Assembly: GCA_050084985.1 (NCBI GenBank)
Contig: JBITNC010000001.1
Location: forward strand, 87,792,001-87,856,000
Origin: Nageia nagi
Taxonomy: Eukaryota > Pinophyta
Reading direction: 5' to 3'
DNA: 64,000 nt
A program made the position numbers and the translations under genes. The notes under the pieces were generated by a model. That model saw only the letters and a program-made list of their open reading frames with translations. It had not been told where the DNA came from and ran no database searches. Shown here one piece after another: positions 57,976 through 64,000 of this stretch. Within the stretch, counting starts at the first letter, position 1. The number at the start of each line of letters is the position of its first letter.

Positions 57976-58555
57976 GTTAGGTAGAATGTGAAGGATTCAA
58001 TTTTATTGTTGCACAATGTATTTGGATCAAACATGTAAGTTCATAAAGTACAAGTTTCAATAATAAGCAATGAACCTATATTTAAAACATCATGCATGCA
58101 ATGTTTAAGTTTCAATGAATCCAAACAATACACTTAAATATATATGCATACAACTACTTAAAATTCTCAATCAATAACAAAAGAAATAAGAAAACCTCCT
58201 CATTGGGTTCTAAGGTACCAAATGAGGCAACAATAAACAAGTTCAAGTTTTTTCTTATTAATAACATTAATTTTACATTTTCATCATTCTAATGAGTCAA
58301 AAATATATCAAGAATTAATGAAATACTATTTATTTCAATTTTATTCTAGGAAATGCATGTTGTTAATGGCCTAAAAATAGGTGGAATACTGCTAACGGTG
58401 TGGGTTTTAGGCCAAAGAACTAAATTTTAAGAAATAATGAAAGCATAATTTCACATGAAACAAAAAACGTAATAAATAGATATAATAAAGAAACAACAAT
58501 TCACAATGGTCAAACAAAGAAACAATCTAGCTAATGTACACTATAGTTATAATTT
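57976..58555. other. Unassigned
   Basis: AT-rich, no ORF or recognised motif. It may contain the continuation of the minus-strand gypsy element beyond its gag. Confidence 0.3.
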
Positions 58556-59727
58556 TTAGATTTTAAGCAATAATTTTACGTACCTGGGGTATTTTTGCAA
58601 CCCAAACATAATTTTCAAAGGTAGGAATGAAGAGAGGGACCTTATTTTTTTCATGCCATGGGTGACATATGAATAGGGGTGTACACTACTAGCGGTGTTA
58701 AATTTTATTTCTTTTCCATCATTCTTTGAGTTTTCATTTCTACATTTTTGTTGATTAGTAAAATAATAATTCAAACCATGTGAAGTACTTACCATTCTAA
58801 TGCAACCTCTTCGTTGTGAAGGAGGTAAGAGATTTATGAACACCCCTAATTGTCCATTATCAAGGTGTATAGATCCATCATCGGTAGTATTATTATCATC
58901 CATCCTAATTGCTTTCTTGTCAATGAAATATTGAATAATATGTCTTTGACTATTGCAATTTCTTGTTAAATATCTAGGTACCCTATGATAATTGCAAAAT
59001 TCTCCATATCAAAAATGTTTAAGCACACCATAAGGAAATTTAGGTTCAATAATAGGTGGAAGTTCAATAAGCTTCTCTTTTAACACTTTGTAAATTTCTT
59101 TTGAGGTTTATTATTTCTTTCAGAGGCTTTCTTTTCATATGTTTGAGCTTTATAGTTATTATAAACATTATTAACTTCATATTTCTTATTTGTTTTAGGA
59201 GTGCTTACCTTCTTATCATATGTTTGAGGTTTGTTACTATGCATAGCATATAGTTTTTTAATACAAACATTTTTTTAAACAAAACATCCATCATTTCACC
59301 CAATGTCATATCACAATTAGAGATAACCAATAGCTTATACACAAGCAATAATGCATTTGCAAATGTATATTTCAAATCTTGTTCAAGCATTGTAATCTTG
59401 TTAGTAGTTTATTTCCATTCTTTCACAAAATTAGCCAAAGATTGGTTAGGTAATTGTTTAAGTTTACACAAATCTTTAAAGTGAACTTTACAGTAATATT
59501 GTATTTAAAGTTTTGCATAAATTGATGAATCAAATCCTCATACTTATCAATACTCTTTTTGAAAAGAAGAAAGTACCATTTCAATGCATCATCTTTCAAA
59601 TTATGTGAAAACAATTTAGCAAGCAAATCTTTATCATGCATATATTCCATAGCTCCTTCTTCAAATTTTCTAACATGCATCCTAGGATCTTGAAAGCCAT
59701 CAAAATTTGTAAACTTAATACTCTTTT
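58556..59727 (-). pseudogene. Ty3/gypsy gag, truncated by a copia insertion
   Basis: Minus strand. From the junction at 59727 it reads KSIKFTNFDGFQDPRMHVRK, FEEGAMEYMHDKDLLAKLFS, DDALKWYFLLFKKSIDKYED, LIHQFMQNFKYN, a clear gypsy gag core (FDG.QDP..H, LK..AL.WY). It continues 59390-59205 (ANALLLVYKLLV), and near 59000-58960 a zinc-like CNYHRVPRYLTRNC occurs. 58903-58556 is a 115-codon frame beginning MDDNNTTDDGSIHLDNGQLG. The N-terminus is missing because the copia 5' LTR begins at 59728; the apparent first Met at 59740 lies in that LTR. Confidence 0.72.
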
Positions 59728-60227
59728 TGTTAGAATGCATAATGCATTATTGTAAAGGTTTTGTAATAATCTTCTATGTAAGTTCACTAATACTTAAATA
59801 TGTCATTTGATACCTTAAGTATTTAAGTGAATATGATAATGTAACTTGTCCTACACTCCATGTCATGAGCATGCCCCTTGGTAAAATGGAGTTGCATGTC
59901 ATGCCTTTGTACATTGGGTAAAAGGGTGATTCAAAGAGGGATTTTGGCCTATAAATAGAAAGCTCCCTCTTTGTGATCACACACCAATTTGTGGAGTAAA
60001 GTTATGCTATAGGATAGTGTTTAGGAGATGAGATGATGAGATTTGTAAGAGCTCATATTTGTGAATGAAGTGAGATCTAGTTAGTGGATGTACTCCTAGA
60101 AGGAGGAACCACTTACATCTTGAGTTATTTTTATGAGATTGCTATGTGAGTTATTTAGATATGATTTGTGAGCTTACATGTGATCATGGTAGTATAGAGT
60201 TGTGTATGTTATAGTTCAATCCCTTCA
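59728..60227 (+). repeat. Copia 5' LTR
   Basis: 500 bp, TGTTAGAATGCATAATGC ... CAATCCCTTCA, TATA box CTATAAATAG at 59949-59958. Homologous to the inverted solo LTR at 42290-42775. Confidence 0.9.
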
Positions 60228-60229
60228 TT

Positions 60230-60241
60230 TGGTATTAGAGC
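60230..60241 (+). other. Copia primer-binding site
   Basis: TGGTATTAGAGC, one mismatch to the initiator tRNA-Met complement, two bases after the LTR. Confidence 0.88.
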
Positions 60242-63073
60242 TCCTTGAAAGCTCCTCCTCACATCCTTGGTTTGAAGACTCATCTTCAACTTAGAAGTCT
60301 TCATTCTTAAATTTACTCTTCTTGTTTGAGATAGAAAAATTTAGACCCCCTATCCTTTTTATTTTGCTTGTTCTTTTTGATACTAACATTCTTTTATGAT
60401 TATGTTAGTTCAACCCCTAGATAACATTATCTCAATAACATAATATACTATTGCTTATTTTGTTTGTTCTACTAATAATCTTTCATGTTAAGTAATTGGG
60501 AAATAATACATTATGGTCAAAATAGCAATTTTTTATACTAACCTCTTATGTAGTTGCAATTTCATTTTCAAAGTTAATTAATACTTTGATATATATTTAC
60601 TATTTAAGAGGATAGTATACATTTTTATTTCAAATATATATATATATAATGGATGAATTTTTTTCACTCTTAAAATTATTATTTTTCCTTTTCTTAAAAA
60701 CAAAAAGGAAGAGGAGTTTGCATTATTTTTTTACAATTAATATATATATATAGGCATATTTATTTCAAAAAAATTCATTTGCCTTTTTTTTCCAAATGTT
60801 TATACATTTTTTTAGAATTTCAAGATAAACAATTTAGAGAAGGAAAGTTTTTACAATCAAATGAATATGTTTGAGTCAGCTGTAGCACTGTATACTCTCA
60901 ATATTTTAGATCCTTTCTTGCATGGCCAATAACCTCAATCCTTCATTTGTTCTGGCCTACATGGAATTCTTTTCTTCTAGGTGGTGTTCATTCTTCAGCT
61001 ACTTTTCTCAACCACTCCCTACCCATGGTCCCTTCAATCTTGGTCATCTTTTCAGATGGCCCTTGTGGCCCCTTCATTCTTTGCAAGCCCTCATGGCCAA
61101 TCCCCATTCCCTCCTTAGGTAGCTTGGCACTGCATGCAGCTCCAACTTCAATCCTCCATGATGTCCTCATAGTTGCTTTGACCTTTGCTCAACCTTAGTT
61201 CAACCACTCTCTCCTCCTGCTCCTCTTGTGCAACCTCCTTTCTCCTCTTGAACCTTCTATATTTTCCCAAACTTAGCATTCATGTCTAACAAAGTACTCA
61301 TCATAATGACATTCAAATGAAAACCCCACAAACCTCATGCAGCTCTTGGGCATCACCTTGTTTGACCTTGCAACCTCTCTCCCTCCTCGTGCACACTCGA
61401 CCACATGCCTCCTCTCTATGGCTTCTTTCCTTTTTTAAAAAAATTAATGGCTTCTCTTCTTGGTCAAAATTGATGCATGCAATTCTCACCCACTTTACTT
61501 GCATTTAATTGTGAGCACGCATTAGCGATTAAGTTTTTATTGAGTGAAGTATGGGTCACTTGTTTACATATAATTTCTTGTAGGAGGAAGAGTAATTTCT
61601 CTATTCTCTCATTTATTATGGTGTCCTTTCATTATAATTTCCTCTTTTTTTTTAAGAGGGAAGGCATTTTTTTTTTACCTCTTTAAAATTTAAGGAATCA
61701 CTTTTTCAGATAGGGTAGAAATATTTTTTTAAGGCTTAAAATAAACAATTGATAGTGTTATTACTTTCTAAAAGATCTCTTCTAAATGTTTCAAGTGTTA
61801 AAGGAAGAATTTTTTTATACTAAGGTTATCATTTCCTTAAGTACTTTGAAAGTATTTTTAGACTTAACAAAAAAGGGGGGAGACAAATTATTAAGGGATC
61901 CTACTTTAGCTACTTGAATCTCTTTAGTAAGTTGTAACTTAGATAAAGTAGCATTTTACCTTCTCATATTGCTTAAGTAAAAGAGGTTTTTTTTTTTTAC
62001 TTATGCTATTGATTTTAAGTAAAAAAGAGGAAAATTTTTATTTAATTTCCTTATGCAAAGTGATGGGATGGACTTATGCAAGTTAAAGGAATGATGCATG
62101 GAATATTTGATGGGATATTTTACTTAAAATTTTTAAGTTATGGGAATGATTCTTACTTATTAATTAATTTTTTTTAAGTTATGGGAATGATACATTTTAA
62201 AAATATTTGATGACTCCCTATTTTTGTTTCCTTATCCAAAGTATGGAATGGACTTGTGCAAATTAAATGATGATGTAAAGATGTTCTTTAGGGGTTAGTA
62301 AACAAAACCCATTGGAATCTTAGGTTTCAAGTTATGAATGAATGATGATTTTTACTTATGCTCTTTTACTTCATGTTTCACATTTTGCTTTATTTACTTA
62401 TGCAAAAAATGTAAACATTGATATGAGCAACCCTTTAATATGAACACATTCACACATACATTTTGAAACATAACTTTTTTGGAGAGCCATGAGGTGAGGA
62501 TAGGAATACTGAAGCCTTTAAGTTTGATGATCCAAATGATAAAAAATTTATACTTCTCAATTGCTCCTAAGTCTTTTCTTTATCTGAACATAACTCTAAT
62601 AGATGGATAGGCATGTGTGTAGTGATACCACATGTCTGCATGTCCATTCAGAGATTATCCTGATAACCTAGGAGGACAACTTAAAACCTAATCAATATTA
62701 ATATATTGATCGATCCAATAAATGTCATAACTTTGGAAAATAATAGGTACTTCTCCTTGTGAGAAAGTATAATACTAACCAAGGCAAATTGGTTAAGGGT
62801 TGGCAGTACTTAGGCTCCTCTTCTGTGGGCATCCAGGTGAAAGCCTAATTTTAGATAAGAAAATAAGCCTCAATAATGTCACTCTACATCTATGGTTCTT
62901 GAGATGAGAAATGTATTTGGGTACATGTATTATTATTTGAGTTGTAAAATATTTGCACTAGTGAATCAAATCAAGCATGTATTAGTTAATTAAATGTAAC
63001 ATAGTTAAAACTTAACATATAATATTACTTATTAAACCACATGCTTATTATATTTCACATTCTTATGTAGCAA
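60242..63073 (+). other. Copia leader with a compositionally distinct segment
   Basis: 2.8 kb without gag or pol. Most is AT-rich, but about 60890-61520 is clearly richer in C and holds overlapping short frames on both strands (60922-61198, 61313-61508) without recognised domains. The flanks of that segment have T runs and (TA)n stretches (about 60641-60649, 60742-60751). It may be an insertion into the leader, or a normal long leader. Confidence 0.5.
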
Positions 63074-64000
63074 ATGGAAGATTCCTTTTTACCCAAACAC
63101 ATTCTTTATAGTTCCAACTTTGGTATTTGGAAACCTTGGATAAGAGTTGAATTGCAAGCAAGGAAGCTTTGGCAAATAGTGAATGAGAACCTTATACCTT
63201 CTATAGATGAGCAGGCATTAGAGGATTACAACATAAAGAATAAGTTGGCAACCTTCATGATATTTCATGTAGTTTCAGATAATGTGCTCTTAATAATTTT
63301 CTCTTCAACCTTGATAAAGGAAGCTTGAGATAAGCTTAAGCAAATATACCTTGATTCAAAGTTTTCAAAAAGGTTTACCATTCTCCAAAAGTTGCTTCAA
63401 TCTCATCAAGGGGAAGATAAAAATATTTTCATATACTTGAACAAAATCATTAACCTAAGGACCCAACTTGTTCCTTGTAGGTGTAATTGGATCAATGATG
63501 AGTTCATAGTCTTCATAATTCTTTAAAACCTTTCTTCAAAGTTTAAAAAATTTATGATAGTTATGGAAATAAGGTTTTATGATAAAGAAGAAGTATTATC
63601 CTTTAAGAAACTTTCTAGGCTCCTTTTGAAGCATGAGGAAACCCTTAACAAAATGGTGTTGATTTCTTCTTCTAAGGATAATAACATTGCTTTTGGAGCA
63701 ACCAAAACTCCTTTCAATAAGAAGTTCAACCATAAAAAGAAATCTTATCCTTCTTCCTTCAAAAGGTTTGAGAAAAGAGATAATGGCAACAACAGCAACA
63801 ATAGGAATAACAATAATAGTAACAGGAATAATGACATCATCAACCACTTCAAGCAAAGAGATGGAAAAGGTAAAATAAATAATCATATCCTAAAGAAAAT
63901 TTTAATGGTAATTGTAATTATTGTGGCATCCAAGGTCATAAAGAAGTTGATTGCTATAAAAAGAAAATAGAGAAAAAGAATAAAGGCAATGGAAGTGTAA
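63074..64000 (+). pseudogene. Copia gag, frame-broken and cut by window end
   Basis: Starts MEDSFLPKHILYSSNFGIWK, continues VELQARKLWQIVNENLIPSI and a typical helix (DYNIKNKLATFMIFHVVSDN) to a stop at 63328. Further gag in the same direction: 63330-63420 (KLKQIYLDSKFSKRF), 63554-63970 (EEVLSFKKLSRLLLKHEETL, then an Asn-rich linker). The zinc knuckle CNYCGIQGHKEVDC at about 63910-63951, read in the frame next to that ORF, has all four ligands. Same family as the gag at 12990-13880, where one Cys is lost. Confidence 0.85.

Larger units (their letters stand above)
59728..64000 (+). mobile_element. Ty1/copia element, 5' part, runs off window
   Basis: 5' LTR, primer site, a long 2.8 kb leader and gag are present in + orientation. 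Its gag start resembles that at 13880 and its LTR the solo LTR at 42290-42775, so at least three members of this copia lineage are in the window. It inserted into a gypsy gag; the left target site should be CTTTT (59723-59727), with the partner outside the window. Confidence 0.88.

Noticed and set aside
60922-61508. Several overlapping ORFs in the C-rich island
   Set aside because: Open on both strands at once, which reflects composition; no family recognised.

Overview
The window looks like intergenic DNA from a large, repeat-filled plant nuclear genome. It is AT-rich, has no intact host gene, and is dominated by decayed Ty1/copia and Ty3/gypsy LTR retrotransposons inserted into one another. 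The elements (chromovirus, Tat-like gypsy, copia), plus decayed plant PPR, CACTA transposase and plant-mobile-domain (PMD) coding sequences, point to a seed plant. A gymnosperm is my best guess from the low gene density and the age and nesting of the elements, but this is inference. Reading frames are broken mainly by TAG/TAA stops where Q or W is expected, as C-to-T decay of methylated DNA would give.

Layout. 1-6.2 kb: an old + strand Ty3/gypsy remnant (Glu/Lys-rich ORF, gag, weak protease, RNase H, start of integrase). 6.2-8.7 kb: non-coding, with a nested tandem array. 8.7-33.3 kb: a three-level nest. A minus-strand copia element (LTRs 8747-9219 and 32850-33321) is split by a minus-strand Tat-like gypsy element (15066-31887, target duplication GAAAG on both sides). 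One LTR of that element is split in turn by a young 2.6 kb gag-only element (28376-31007, target duplication ACCTA, nearly identical 319 bp LTRs, intact 308-codon gag).

33.6-34.2 kb: PPR pseudogene remnant. 34.25-40.55 kb: a CACTA-type transposase pseudogene split by a complete but dead chromovirus (34611-40378, target duplication ACTAA). 40.7-41.4 kb: second PPR pseudogene. 42.3-42.8 kb: copia solo LTR with target duplication AGAAC. 42.8-43.4 kb: gypsy integrase fragment. 44.0-44.6 kb: fold-back element containing a tRNA-like stretch. 46.3-47.0 kb: a further probable LTR. 49.0-54.6 kb: complete, frame-broken copia element (target duplication GGGAG). 54.85-57.98 kb: PMD pseudogene split by a solo LTR distantly related to those of the Tat-like element. 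58.5-59.7 kb: minus-strand gypsy gag, cut by the 5' LTR of a + strand copia element that runs off the window end.

No two features form a functioning pathway: the only relationships are insertion order and shared element families. The most interesting items are the Tat-like element, which has an RNase H-like module before (not after) its reverse transcriptase and about 4 kb of unassigned coding sequence after integrase, and the young gag-only element, whose leader carries a ~40 bp repeat and whose LTR shares a hairpin motif with the chromovirus LTR. All boundaries, target duplications and similarities were read by eye; family names rest on motif recognition, not on searches.
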